This document shows positions 11,030-21,846 of a DNA stretch of 61,079 bases, one piece after another (positions within the stretch are counted from its first letter, which is position 1; every line of letters starts with the position of its first letter). The DNA lies in the NCBI GenBank assembly GCA_009602725.1, contig WELB01000088.1, positions 326,992 through 388,070 on the forward strand, given 5' to 3'. This DNA is from Spirogloea muscicola (taxonomy: Eukaryota > Streptophyta > Zygnematophyceae > Spirogloeales > Spirogloeaceae). A program made the translations under genes and the position numbers. The notes below the pieces were generated by a model that had not been told where the DNA came from, made no database searches, and saw only the letters and a list, made by a program, of their open reading frames with translations.

Positions 11030-12701
11030 GGGGCGGCGGCGCGCCGCAGGGCGCTGGCGGCGAGGCCTGTGACGGCGGGGAGTGCCGTCTGGACCAGAGC
11101 TCGTGCACCGTCAGACCTGCTGCCGCTCGGGATTCGAAGGTTCGCCGTCCCGCCGGCTGCACCTGGCTGGCTTTACCAGCCGCTCCATAGATGATCAGTA
11201 GCCGTTGATTCTTCGCTTCCCGCTGGGCGTTCGGTATCCGCGCCCCGCTGACGCTTAAGCAACCCCTTCTTTTCTTCCTGCTATTCTTCAGCTCAGGAGA
11301 GAAAGAAACAGCACTTCCAAGGTAAGGCGATGGCCGTGAGAGGCCAGCCCAGAGAGGACATGGACCATGGACTAGAGGAGATGCACAAGCGCTTCCTTTG
11401 AAGGCCTGGCTGAGGGATGTTGCGCGAGCTTCTTCGACTCCCAAATGCTGACTAGGGAGAAGGAGCTCTGGATGACTGGAGTTACTGAGCCACCAATACT
11501 CTTAGTGGCCACTTGCTTGGCTGTGTGGTGTAGAGAACATTCTTCACTCTCTTCGGACCTTGTGCTTCCTTCTGGGCTGGCCTTTCACATCCATGGCCTT
11601 CCACATCCATTGCCCATTTTTGCAAGACTTGAGGAGATGCTTCCAGCCCAGATGGGCATGCCGGCAGCCTATTGGTCGTTTTGCGACGTCGTGTGTCAGC
11701 TCTTTGCAAGCGAGCTCAGGCTCATCCTTTGCTGGTCGAGCCTTAGCTGGTGTCATATGGGCTTGTCCATTGCCGTCCGGTTGACGAACATCAGTTAGCG
11801 AACTCTACGTGCTGACTCGTGGTCACTGAGCGGGTCAGCTTAGCAGCAGGTGATGTACATCTGTGAATGTGCGTAAGTTGTCCTTGGCCATTCAGGCACC
11901 TTATCCGCCCCCTTGGATGAGCTAACCTTTCCCGGCTTCCTGTCATTTCAACAAACGGTTGCTTAGCACAAAATGTTGAGGGGCGGTTGCCACGGTCACT
12001 GCTTCCTAGAGCGGTTTGCGCTATCAGTGTCCTTAGGACCTTGTCTATCGCTATGGGGCTGGCCATGCACAGCTTCCGTCTCCTCACGAAGAAGCCCTCA
12101 GGAAGAAGCTTATATCTGATTTAGGAGATGATGATTGTGAGAGGCCAACCCACCCATAGAAGAAGCGACTCAGGGAAGCAACCTAGAAGCGACAACGCAC
12201 AGCACCCGTCCCGGCTTTCCGCTGGTCCCAGTTAAGCCTCCTCTCCGCTTCTTGATACAAGCTGATCTCTTTGAAGTTTGTCCCATCTTTTGGGCTTGCT
12301 TTTCACAGCCATCGTCTCTTTTCAGAATAGCTTCTTATGTGTTTGCAGCTTGCTGCAGGCAAGCACCTCCTCCACTTGCCCGTGCTGCACAGGCAGCTGA
12401 ACAGCACCTGGACGGCAAGAGTGCTGCACTCTGCCGAGGGGCCGACTTGCCATGGAATAAGATGTGCGCACACTAATGACCTAAGCCAGAGCGCCGCTCG
12501 GGAGCTGCCCGGCGACCAAATAAATGAACGAACAAAACGAATATGAGTGTCCTGAGGCCACCTTTGGCGGGAGGCGGGTGCCTGCTCGCTGCAAGGGCCG
12601 TGCGCCAGGTGAGCAAGCGCCAGTTTACACCATGCTCGCTTATCTGGAGCATCTTGGTGAAGTGGGTGGTATGTGCAATTCGACCTAGTGGTGCTGTTTT
12701 C
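11030..12701. other. Intergenic region with decayed LINE 3' pieces, no supported gene
   Basis: This separates the 5' end of SMT from the 3' end of GAUT. Scattered pieces resemble LINE 3' UTR: a GGCTGGCC/GGCCATCGCC fold at about 11325-11355 (minus orientation), a relative at about 12130-12150 (minus) and the ORF-tail relic at 11785. No open frame here has a recognisable domain. Confidence 0.5.
11785..11900 (+). mobile_element. Decayed LINE family A ORF end
   Basis: It encodes ISELYVLTRGH-stop and then GAGCGGGTCAGCTTAGC and the TGTGCGTAAG.TGTCCTTGGCC stretch, aligning by eye with the family A ends at 7210 and 40578. Confidence 0.6.
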
Positions 12702-15283
12702 CTAAAAGTCAAAAATGTTGCACTGGTGAATGTATGGGTCTGTATAGTCCACATGATTGCTCCAGAAAGTTCGGAAGTCAGCAATGGCAATGTCAAGCCA
12801 CGGCTTGGCTGGCCCGTTGTAGTGGAGGACAGCTGCATCTTTTACCATGGCCAGGTTGCTGTCTGGCTGATAGCCAAGGCCAAGCATGTGCCAATCGGCA
12901 CCAATGGGAGCCACATGACCGTCAAAGGCAATCAGAGCAGGTGGAAGAGTCCCCAGGCGCCACAGGGTTAGGTTCGCCTGCAGGTTCTGAACAATGAATA
13001 TTTGTGGTTCAGTGGTTGCCTCCGCCAGCGGTCTATGAGGAGGCACAAAAGCAAGACATAAGATGCCCACAAAAGCAAGCAAGCACTGACAAGGCTTCTG
13101 CCCACAAGGAGTGGCTGACTTAGGTCTAAGAAAGACACATCCCAAGAAAAGCCAGCTGCTGTTCTGCTGACAATTATCTGTGAGTGTCATTCCATGGCAT
13201 AAAGGTTGAGACAAGGTGGAACCTGCATTTCCCAGTGGTGATATACTTGCGTGATGTTGGACCTCCGCCAGGCGGCCAAGTCAAATATATTCATCCCATA
13301 TGCCCAAGCGCACTTTTCAGGATCAAGATGGGCAGCGACGAGAGGGCTTGAAAAATTGAAGTACATCTTGAAGCGTTTGGACATGACCCACTTGTCAGGA
13401 CCATGGCAAGTCTCCACTGCACCATTGACCTTGCCCTCAAGGGGTATTTGCCAAAGGCCACTTAGATCGCGTTGCACAACCACATCATCATCCAGAAACA
13501 CAACTTTGTCCAGTTCAGGAAAGACCTGCGCATGAGCTCTTCTGTGGAATCAATCACATCCCAGAGAAAGCAGTGGCTTTACTGAGGTAGGTGCACACCT
13601 CCTTCTTGCTAGCACAACCTTGTCAACAAGAAAGCAGTGGCATTACTGAAGTAGGTGGACAAGTCCTTCTTGCGAGCACAACATTGTGACAGGGTCAGCT
13701 TGCAACACAATGTGAAACATGGAGCATTCGCGTGGGAAGTTGGGGTCAATAGGGCTTGGCAATTCCAAGTCTCAGCTCACTGTCACTTACCTGAGGCAAG
13801 TACATTCTCAAGTGATTCATGATGGAGATGTACTTTGGGTTGCGGCCTTGAAGTTTGGCAGCTAGCACCATAGGCAACTCTGCAGGATTGACTCCTTCTG
13901 AATGGTCTCCATAGAAGTGCTTCTGCACTGTGGTGGAGCTCTCAATCACCTCCAGCACTGGGATGTTCTCCTTGGTCAACCAGGCCAGTTGGCGGGAGTT
14001 GCGGACGTCAATAGTTGCTGGCTCAAGTGGGTGCGTGGCAAACCACGCATGCATGGCTGTGAATGACAGGTCATCAGTGACAATATGAAAGACGATGTCT
14101 TCTGGAGCTAGCGCGTTCCTGACTGTCGAGCCAACCACCACAGATGCTGCCAGCACATTATCAGTAATCAACACCAGATGATGTAAGTTCTTGTCCAAAA
14201 GGCGGGGACGCAGAGCTGGCGATGGCAGGGGTCTCTGGGCCTCTGGATTGACGGTATATTCGCTTGCCAAACGGAGTGCCAAGCAGTGCAGTCCCTTTGG
14301 TATGCCTTTGGAGGCAAAGTGCCTGTACAGTGCTCGCTGAAGCTTGGCGACCCGGGCCCTTTCTGCATGCAGCTCAACCTGAAAAACAAGCACGGGTCAT
14401 CCCTTTGCTGGCAAGGTGGAACGCTAGCACAACCGTGACCGCTACCACATCAGAAGCAGGTACCGGCATGTTGCATAAGAGGCTTGTACTTTGACAGCTG
14501 GCAGAACGGTGTGGTGTGATATACAGAATTGGTCTGGTGATGCAGAGGGTTTGATGAGGTGCAAGAGATGGATCTGCGCGTAGGTGAAGGACAAGGATCT
14601 ACCATGGCTTTCAATTTGAAGACCAGTGTCGGGGTATCAAACTGCAAGTCAGTCGCCTGTGCAATGAGGTCATCAATGGTGTCAGGTATCTCGTCGTCCA
14701 ATGCTTGAAGCTCAGTCCTCGCCTTGAGTGCTGCAACCAATGGGGCCGGATCCGGCCAGCGGCGTTCCTGTGCGCAGTGCCCTGCCGAGTGAGAAGGATT
14801 GCAGCAATGCCTTCTACACCTGTGCTCCATAAGCGAACCAAACAAGCAGAACACCAAGATGCTGACGATTGTACTGCCTGAAGTCGTGAAAGACCAGAGG
14901 CCTACCAGCCTTGTTCTGGGCATCAGCTTGCCGGGCGACGACTTCCGCCCGAAGTACATACAATCTGTGAAGGGATGGGCACCAACCTGGAACAGATTAG
15001 AAGGGGATAACATTGCCATTTACTAGACGAGCTTGAGAGGCGGTCGTCAGGGCCTGCCTCGGAGCACGGCACCTGCGGTCTTGCAGTCCTGGATGTCATC
15101 CAAGGCGCTGACGGCCGCCGACAGGAAGGTGAAGGTGAGGAGCACGGAGGCGGCGAGCAGGCCGCAGACGATCCACCGGAAGGACCAGTAGCGCGCGGCC
15201 CGCTTCAGGAGCGCGGGGTCCAGGAAGCCGGAGCTGGCGGAGATGGTGATGCGGCGGCGGCCGGGCGAGACCTGAACCTTCAT
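12702..15283 (-). CDS. GAUT: GAUT-like glycosyltransferase, family GT8
   Basis: Complement of six exons: 15073-15283, 14906-14986, 14603-14781, 13791-14378, 13223-13525, 12702-12986; phases agree, about 548 residues. The N-terminus is a short cytosolic tail followed by one membrane segment (IVCGLLAASVLLTFTFLSA), giving the type II Golgi topology of galacturonosyltransferases. GT8/GAUT motifs: GIPKGLHCLALRLASEY, ITDNVLAASVVVGSTV, VFHIVTDDL, ISIMNHLRMYLPQ, the metal-binding FLDDDVVVQRDL, GKVNGAVETC, AYGMNIFDL, LWRLGTLPP, HMLGLGY and HYNGPAKPWLD. Land-plant GAUTs add galacturonate from UDP-GalA to pectin. The algal acceptor is unknown, so substrate is inference from family. Exons 2-3 (stem region) are poorly conserved and less certain. 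Confidence 0.93.
13565..13690. repeat. Imperfect tandem duplication inside a GAUT intron
   Basis: Two neighbouring copies of about 65 nt both start GAAAGCAGTGGC and share CTTCTTGC.AGCACAAC. They lie in the intron between the MYLPQ and VFPELDK exons. Confidence 0.8.
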
Positions 15284-16014
15284 GGCGGCCCTCCCGGAGC
15301 GCCCAGCGCGCCAGCTGGCACTCTGCGCAGGCCCTCGGTGGCGTGCGCGGCGACGGCGCGCTCATCTCGACGCGCGCGGCAGCGGAGCTCGGCTCGCACT
15401 CCTCGGCATGGCCGCAGGGCCTGCGCGATCAGGCCCCGTCGGCCGGCCCCGCCGGCCGCCTGACGCCGCGTCTGCCGAGGACCTCATCGCCGCTCCAGCG
15501 TCGCAGCTGGCGGCGGCGGCGNACGAAGCAAGCCCGGCAGCTAACTGCCAACGCCGCAGCGGTGGCGGAAACGGCGGCCGAGAGAAGCCTGAGAAGCCGC
15601 CGCAGGCCGGTGCCCACGATGCGACTTCGTGGCGCGGCGGCGGCGGCGGCGGCGGCTGGCGCGTCCGCGGCCTGCGGCGGGGCCGCCGGAGGGGGGGCGA
15701 GTCAACAATACGAGTTCTTGAGTGCGAAAACTGCCGGCGGGCAGCACGGGCCTGTGAAATCAGCAGATGTTCCGGTATGTGCCTGGCCAGGGGGCTTGCC
15801 GGCCGAGAAGACTCTGCCCATTGCTGGATGAGGTCGGCCCCGGGTGGCGGCTGCGGGGCGCCATATGCGCATGTGCGGAAATCGAGTATGTACGTGACAC
15901 TGCATGGTCAACCAAATAGCGGATTTTCGACTTGTCCTGCCCGGTGTGCTTACGATTCCCCCCACATGGGGTGTGCCAAGCCTGTGAGCGGCCAGCTCCA
16001 AACGAATGTGGCAG
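15284..16014. other. GC-rich region upstream of GAUT; no convincing gene
   Basis: Very GC-rich sequence with an N at 15522 and a GGC run near 15640. A plus-strand frame stays open for 250 codons from 15282, but it overlaps the GAUT start, lacks domains and owes its length to GC content. The stretch likely holds the GAUT promoter. Confidence 0.45.
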
Positions 16015-16260
16015 AAGAAGGGCTCGCCCATTGACAATTGGGGCTGGAAAAAGCCAGCCCTAAAAACGAATGAACAAAGGACGAGAAGGGGCCAGGGGAA
16101 GCACTAAGGAAAACAAGCACAACAAGAAACTAAGCAGCTATGAAGCACTCAGTAACCCCTGCTGAGCATCCTCAGGTCAGAGAGACTGGGTTCCTGGGAG
16201 CGGGTCCCCTGGCCAGAGCCAGAGCCAGTGGCAGAGTCTGCTGGGGAGGTCATTTGAGGA
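16015..16260 (-). mobile_element. LINE family B 3' end (minus)
   Basis: Read on the minus strand: a decayed GSGQG-like tail, GCTCAGCAGGGGTTACTGA, the family B UTR (GCTTCCCCTGGCCCC, TTTGTTCATTC), the hairpin GGGCTGG-CTTTTT-CCAGCCC (16041-16060) and GGGCGAGCCCTTCTTCT. It matches the copies at 43725-43850 and 44515-44650. Confidence 0.75.
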
Positions 16261-16914
16261 GCTTGCTTGGCAGTGGCGACCAGATTACCACAGCTCAGTA
16301 GCCGCAAGATAGCATTCTAAGGTCAGGAGAACCATGTCACGCCACAAACAGTGTCTCAACACTGATGGAGGTGGCTGTAGCTGCCAGAAGTACGAAGGAG
16401 ATCCCAGGGACGCTCCCAGGGACGCACCGGGCCTTTGTTGCACCGGTATAACACTTCAAGCTGGGGAACAAGTGGTAGGTGACTCCTTCGAATGCAGGAA
16501 AGTGGCTTTTCTCAAAGCCATCCGCTGTATATGGCCAGATCTGATGAAGAGGAATATGGTGCAGATCAGGAACAAGAAGATTGAGCCTGACGAGTTGGTG
16601 GCAGTAGCCACAGCCAGGCTCGCCTCCTGATCAACACAGCGCTCTTGCATGAGCAGCGATCTCTAGCACGGACTTGCCCAACGATCTTGCCCAAAGTACT
16701 GCGTTCTTGATCGAGAGGGTGTGGTATACAATGTCTATTGATAGGGAACGTCGACAAGGCAAATTCCATAGAATCAGGTGACATGTCAGGGTCCACGTTG
16801 TTGGCAACGTGCGCATTGTCAAAAGTGATGAAAAAGGAGAAATTTAGGTATTGGCCTGATAGGATAATTGTTACATGTAGCTTATAAGAACTCAGAGGGT
16901 CACCTTCAGGAATC
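16261..16914. other. No recognised gene
   Basis: A plus-strand frame at 16334-16630 (98 codons, Cys-rich start) and an overlapping minus-strand frame at 16566-16916 (116 codons) are both open. Neither has a recognisable domain. The minus frame could be a further exon of the fragment at 16915-17480. Confidence 0.3.
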
Positions 16915-17480
16915 AAGTGTCGATAACTTGCATTGATATCTCAGCATGGTTCCAGGCCCCAGTCAGAGAGGAGAAATTTTCCAACTTCGTGCTGAGGCAC
17001 AGGACTGGCCGCTTGTCTTTGATCCAGTGCAGTCTGCCCGTTGTCTCGAGGAACGCCTGCAGCGCGCGTGCCCGGGCCTTCATCTTGACCTTGCTGATGA
17101 GCCCCCCCACGGCAACAGAATGCGCAGCCTCGCCGGCTGGGTTATCGAGGACCTGCATGCTGACGGACGTGCGCTCCGTGTGGTACACAACAAGCATGCG
17201 GAGCTTTTTCCGCATGCTTGAGAGTGACGGTTGTAGCTCATACTCAGTGAGGAAGTCCTCGGAGGAGTTCCGGTAGCTGTCGTCGCCGCCGGCCTTCAAC
17301 GCCACAACCACGGCTGTCCAAGGTTATTGACGCTCTCCAGCACGCCCCGCGACGACCGGTGCAGGCCCGCGCCCGCCTCCTGCGAGCCCCCGCCTCGCTC
17401 TGGCGCCACTGGCGAGGCATCGAGTAGCGACTTCTTGACAGGCTCCGGCGATGTGACTGGCCCGCTTGAGGCCTCGGCGT
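16915..17480 (-). pseudogene. Unrecognised coding fragment, one arm of an inverted duplication
   Basis: The minus strand encodes GGDDSYRNSSEDFLTEYELQ, then a stretch including RMLVVYHTERTSVSMQV and ALQAFLETTGRLHWIKDKR, in a codon-like pattern, but I do not recognise the family. A frame break lies near 17308: the upstream part ends QPWLWR and the downstream part resumes at LKAGG one frame away, whereas the plus-strand copy near 19185 is continuous there. It begins beside a LINE 3' end at 17505. It may be the broken 3' part of a host gene or an older element ORF. Confidence 0.45.
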
Positions 17481-17504
17481 AGTCGCAAGAAGAAGTGGCA
17501 CTCC

Positions 17505-17745
17505 CAATGGGGGCAAGGGGTGCGAAAAGCCAGCCCAAAAAGAATTGACAAAGGTTCGGAGGGGCCCACAAGCGCGTAGCAGCAACAAAGGGGCCTGAAG
17601 ATGCTATGTCAGAACAGGGGAAGGATGGATCACGAGGAGCCTCAGATCCGACAAACTAGCTGCCGGAAAACCATCCCTCTGACGAAATCCGGAGGCCGCA
17701 GCGAGAGCACGGCCAGCACGCAGATGCAGAGCGTCGCAAGCTCCT
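17505..17745 (-). mobile_element. LINE family B-like 3' end (minus), subfamily with CCCCCATTGGGAG end
   Basis: ORF tail LHLRAGRALAAASGFRQ then SLSDLRLL, followed by a UTR with GGGCTGGCTTTTCGC and the end CTTGCCCCCATTGGGAGTGC. The 3' arm of the hairpin is decayed compared with family B. Confidence 0.65.
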
Positions 17746-17944
17746 CCCCGCTCTCTCGCTGCCGCTTTGCCCTCTCCTCGACTTCCTGTGCCTCTCTCTC
17801 CCCTTAATCTCAGCGTGAGAGTGGCCCTGTCGTCAGAGGCGCTGGAAGAGAGGAAACGAAGGCGTCGCAAGAGGGAGGAGATCAAGGAGAGAAGAGAGGC
17901 ACAGGAAGATGAGGAGAGGGCAAAGCGGCGGCGAGAAGAAGTGG

Positions 17945-18935
17945 CACTCCCAATGGGGGCAAGGGCTCTGAAAAGCCGCCCGAAAGAATTGACAAAGGTT
18001 CGAAGGGGCCAAAAATGCTTAGCAGCTACGAAGGGGCAAGGAGAAGGGGCCTGAAGAAGCTATGGCAGTACGGGGGGGAGGATGGACCACTTAGTAATTA
18101 CGAGTGAGGAGCCTCAGATTCGACAGACTAGCTGCCGGAAAACTATCCCCCTGACGAAAGCCGGAGGCCACAACGAGAGCACGGCCAGCACGCAGATGCA
18201 AGGCTTGGGCCATGGACCGCTGAAGAGAGACCGACAATCTCATACAATAGACTTGGGCCCACGAGCCAGCGGCGTTGAAGTCGGCCGGCTCACCGCGCCT
18301 GCAAGACACCGCGTGCCGCACAAGCCTGGCCAGCAGGTCGAGCCACTGGGACCCGAGAGCCCTGTGCACGTCCACAGCCAAGGGGACGAACTCATCTGCA
18401 GCAGGGTGGTCGGCGTCTTTGGCCGCCTTGCTGCGAGCAGCCTTCGCCGCAGCATGGCCAGCCCGCGAGGCAGAGAGCCCCGGGTTGGAGCGGTCGACCA
18501 CATCAGTGGTGACCACATCAGCGATGATACGCGGGCCGCCGCCCGGCGTGGACGCCACCAGGTCGACACGGCGCGTGTGGAGTCCGTCGGCCCTCTGGAG
18601 GATTGGCATAACGGAAGTGTTCTCCATCGCCACCATGTCGGCCTCCTGGAAAGAGAGAAGGCGCGCGGGGCGCATGAATTGAAAGGGAGGCCAATTCAAG
18701 CCAATACATTGTTCAGGCAAGAAGTCCTGGAAGAGGCCAAACATTGCATCACGGAGGAGGTCGTGAGCAGCTGTTCGTTCGCCTCCAGTGGCGCAGCGGA
18801 GGATATGCGCCGCCAGCTCCGCTGGGTCCGTCGACCGCTCCCCACACTCACACTGTAGCGCGCCAAGCAGACAGGGCGGGGGGAGACCTAGCAGGCGATG
18901 GGAGCGGCGAGAGAGCGGGGAGGTTGCGACTACGT
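17945..18935 (-). mobile_element. LINE family B C-terminal ORF region with CCHC and endonuclease-like block
   Basis: This is the longest family B copy. The minus strand reads CECGERSTDPAELAAHILRC (C-x1-C-x12-H-x3-C), a helix with HDLLRDAMFGLFQDF, a PEQCIGLNWPPF insert, then RRVDLVASTPGGG and ADVVTTD, ADEFVPLAVDVHRALG, QVYCMRLSVSLQ, LHLRAGRALVVASG and the end SNLRLLTRNY. A zinc motif before an R-x-D...DV block resembles the C-terminal restriction-like endonuclease of some LINEs; I infer that relationship. No reverse transcriptase is present: the copy is 5' truncated. Confidence 0.7.
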
Positions 18936-18954
18936 CGAGGGCCGAGGCCTCATG

Positions 18955-19020
18955 CTCATGTTCATTCTTTTTCGGGCTGGTTGTTCCAGCCCCTATTCTC
19001 AATGGGCGAGCACTTTCTTC
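18955..19020 (+). mobile_element. LINE family B 3' tip with hairpin (plus)
   Basis: CATTCTTTTTC, then GGGCTGG-TTGTT-CCAGCCC (18974-18992) and CTATTCTCAATGGGCGAGC. Only the last ~65 nt of the element are present, in opposite orientation to the copy at 17945-18935. Confidence 0.7.
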
Positions 19021-19025
19021 CTCAT

Positions 19026-19396
19026 GCGGGCCAGTCACATCGCCGGAGCCGGAGAAACCCGTTAAGAATTCGCTACTCGAAGCCTCGCCATTGGCGCCAA
19101 AGCGAGGCGCGGGCTCGCAGGAGGCGGGTGCGGTCGTCGCGGGCGTGCTGGAGAGCGTCAACAACCTCGGACAGCCGTGGGTGCTGGAGTTGAAGGCCGG
19201 CGGCGACGACAGCTGCCGGAACTCCTCCGAGGAAGTTCCACACTAAGTCTGAGCTACAGCCGTCGCTCGACAGCTCCGCACGCTTGTTGTACCACCCACC
19301 TGCATGCTGACGCACGTCCGTGAGCATGCAGGTCCGCGATAACCCAGCCGGCGAGGCTGCGCAGCCTGTCGCCGTGGGGGGGCTCATCAGGGACCG
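19026..19396 (+). pseudogene. Inverted second copy of the 16915-17480 fragment
   Basis: It matches 17093-17468 in reverse orientation: GCGGGCCAGTCACATCGCCG, GVLESVNNLGQPW and LKAGGDDS are shared. Here the frame is continuous across QPWVLELKAGG but breaks after SEEVPH-stop, where the other arm reads on as SEDFLTEYELQ. So both arms are damaged in different places. Confidence 0.6.
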
Positions 19397-19700
19397 TCCG
19401 TCGGTACCAGATCGACGGCGGAGCAGCAAGTTGGGCACTTACTTGACCGGGGCTGGAGGTGCCGTGTTCGCAAATCCTGCTCTATGTTAGCCTGATAGGT
19501 GACGTCTCTCGTGTATCCACGTGTCCAGCCACGTCACATGCCTTGTCAGATCGACATCAATAACCCACCGAAGAGGATATGTCATGACAAGGGTTGCGTG
19601 AGGCCCTGGCCCACTTCAGCTCAGTCCACTGTACGCACCCACAATGTAGGCCTGCGCTTGAGACCTACTTTGCTTAGTTTCTTAATAACTTGGCCAAAAT

Positions 19701-21069
19701 TCAGGTTGCAGGGCGAAACAGTGACTGGCGGAATGCATTGGCAGCGTGACTGTAGTGGAGAAGAAGTGGTCCCGGCAACAAGGAGAGCGAATCAGAAGCA
19801 CGAGATTCAGGCCGACGCGTGTCCACTATCAGTTGTATCATACAGCTGCCGCCTTTGATGGACTGGTCCACTGTGCTGAGCACTGCTTGCGTCTTTCGTG
19901 CGATTGATGGCCAGTACGGGTCCACTTTGCCACGGCCCGATTGGATGCCCGCCACAAGAGAAGCAAACTTCTCGAGCATCAGCGCCTCTTGAGGTACCCT
20001 CAGCTTTACCTTGTGATTGACCTCCTCCTTCGAGATCCTGCGGGCAACACCAGCTCAGCATGGTTAGTACCAACACAGAGCATGAGCACCACAATAGACG
20101 AGCACGTCCTGCCAGTGTTGCTTGAGCTGCCAGAGACAGAGCAAGTTTATGTGCAAAAGCAGCATCTCAGCAAGTCAAGTACCAAGTGGAGAAGTCTTTG
20201 AGAGCCACTGCGCTGGTAATTGTGAACGAGCATTCGTCCTCCCTGGATGGGATGATGAAGTCCTTCAGCTCCAGGACTGCTCTGGTGCCGACAATCTCGA
20301 GGTTTTGCCGAAATGGTGCATCAAAGCCGCAGTCAAAGACCGCCACGCGGCCGTCTGGCCAGGTAAGAGTGGCTCCACAGCTCATGACGACTCCAGCGGT
20401 GTTCAGCTTTGGGTCGGGATGAGCAGCCACGCGGTGGGGCATGTCGAAGTCGAAGGCCCACAGCGCGGCGCGAATGCAGAACCACCCAATGTCGCCGAGG
20501 CACCCGAGCCTGTCGAGGCCGGGCTGGCACCGGATGTTGGTGGCCAGGAACTCGTCCGCGGCCCAGAAGGAGAGCGAGGCGTTCACGTGGCTGGGCCGGC
20601 CGAAGGCGGACCGATCGTCGAGGTGTGTCGCCATGGCGGCGGCACGCGGGTTGTGCATCCACATGGTGCCGTCCATGAGCTGCACGCCGGCCTCGGCGCA
20701 CGCCGCCAGCATCTCCTCCAGCTCCGCGGCGTCCGTCGCCGGCGGCTTCTCCAGCAGGACGTGCTTGCCGGCCGCCGCGGCCTTGACCACCCACTCCAGA
20801 TGCAGGCCCGTCGGCAGCGGCACGTACACCGCGTCCACGCCCGGGTCGTCCAGCACCTCCTGGTAGCTCCCGTACGCCGTCGCCAGGCCCGCCTCGGCCG
20901 CGAACTCGCGCGCCTTGGCTAGCGACCGGCTGCCCACCGCGCGGGGCTCCACGCCGGACGCCTTGTGCATGGCGCGCACCACTTTGCGGGCAACCCTGGC
21001 GCACCCGAGGACGCCGAAGCGCACCGGCGGCGGCGACGGCGACGCCGACGGCTCCGTGGCCGCCGCCAT
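19701..21069 (-). CDS. Gfo/Idh/MocA family NAD(P)-dependent oxidoreductase
   Basis: Complement of 20183-21069 and 19701-20037 (one intron, donor GTACTT, acceptor CCCGCAG), 407 codons. The N-terminal Rossmann fold shows FGVLGCARVARKVV; DDPGVDAVYVPLPTGLH and KHVLLEKPPATDAAELEE carry the family EKP motif; GDIGWFCIRA lies in the C-terminal alpha/beta domain. The second exon (LRVPQEALMLEKFASLVAGI, PYWPSIARKTQAVL) matches plant members of the At4g09670 type, whose substrate is uncertain. The ATG at 21069 was chosen because similarity starts there, although the frame is open further upstream. The last ~38 residues after QLIVDT are not family-like and may reflect a missed 3' intron. First exon is very GC-rich. 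Confidence 0.88.
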
Positions 21070-21846
21070 GGCCGCCGCCTCTGGAGGCCAACCACAGGGA
21101 GAGGGCGAGCGAGCTGCGGGGTGGAGGGCCTCAATGGCTTGCCTGGTCCCCGACGCTAGCACCGTATCCTCTAGCACCTCCACAGCCCGCGACAGCTCGC
21201 CTGCGTCGCCGCAGCGCCTCGGCCTCGGGCGCGTCCTTGTGGCCTCCTGACAGGCAAGCTCGGCGGTGAGCCAGTCCGGCTCCGAGGGGGGCTCAAGCTG
21301 GCTGGGGGCGGCTACAGGGTACAGGTGGGAGAGAGTGGCTTTCCCAAACAAAAGTGGAGTCTGTGTATAAGAGCTATTTCTGTGTGAAGTGACGAAATAC
21401 ACGGGGCGATGGCTGCGTATGATGCCAGCCCGAAGGGTAGCTTGACAAGGTCCGAAGGGGCCGAAAAGCGTTGTCCAAAGCTGGAAGAGCTGTTTGTTTT
21501 CTTTCAGCCCCATTTCCAAGCGCACGTCTTTCGCTTGCAGCCGATTTGCGCCAACTCGAGCAGCCTCCGAGCGCCCCGGGGCCGTCCAGGTCCTCCGCAG
21601 CTTGCCGCCGCCGCGGCCGGGCCCGCGGGCCCGGCGCGGGTCACGCTCGGATGCGTGCCGCTCTGCGCTGCGGCAGCGAGGTGCGGCCTAAGCGTAGCAG
21701 CAAGCCTCGGAGACACGGCTGAGACCTGTCGTTGGTGCTAGCCCCTATGTGCTGCCATTAATCGCGTGGGAGACAGTGGCGGCTGCCGTCCTGGGACTAG
21801 TGATCAGGGGTCCACATTGGCGGATAGGCTTTGCCTGCATCATACC
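21070..21846. promoter_or_regulatory. Shared divergent upstream region, oxidoreductase and GLE1
   Basis: These 777 nt lie between two divergent starts (21069 minus, 21847 plus) and must hold both promoters and 5' UTRs. GC content is high in parts. I see no clear TATA box or other named element. Confidence 0.5.

Noticed and set aside
15282-16034. 250-codon plus-strand frame upstream of GAUT
   Set aside because: Overlaps the GAUT start, spans an N, no domain, and runs into a LINE relic; GC-driven.
17767-18054. Arg/Glu-rich 95-codon plus frame as a coiled-coil gene
   Set aside because: Purine-rich simple sequence that continues into a LINE 3' end; no start context or splice structure.
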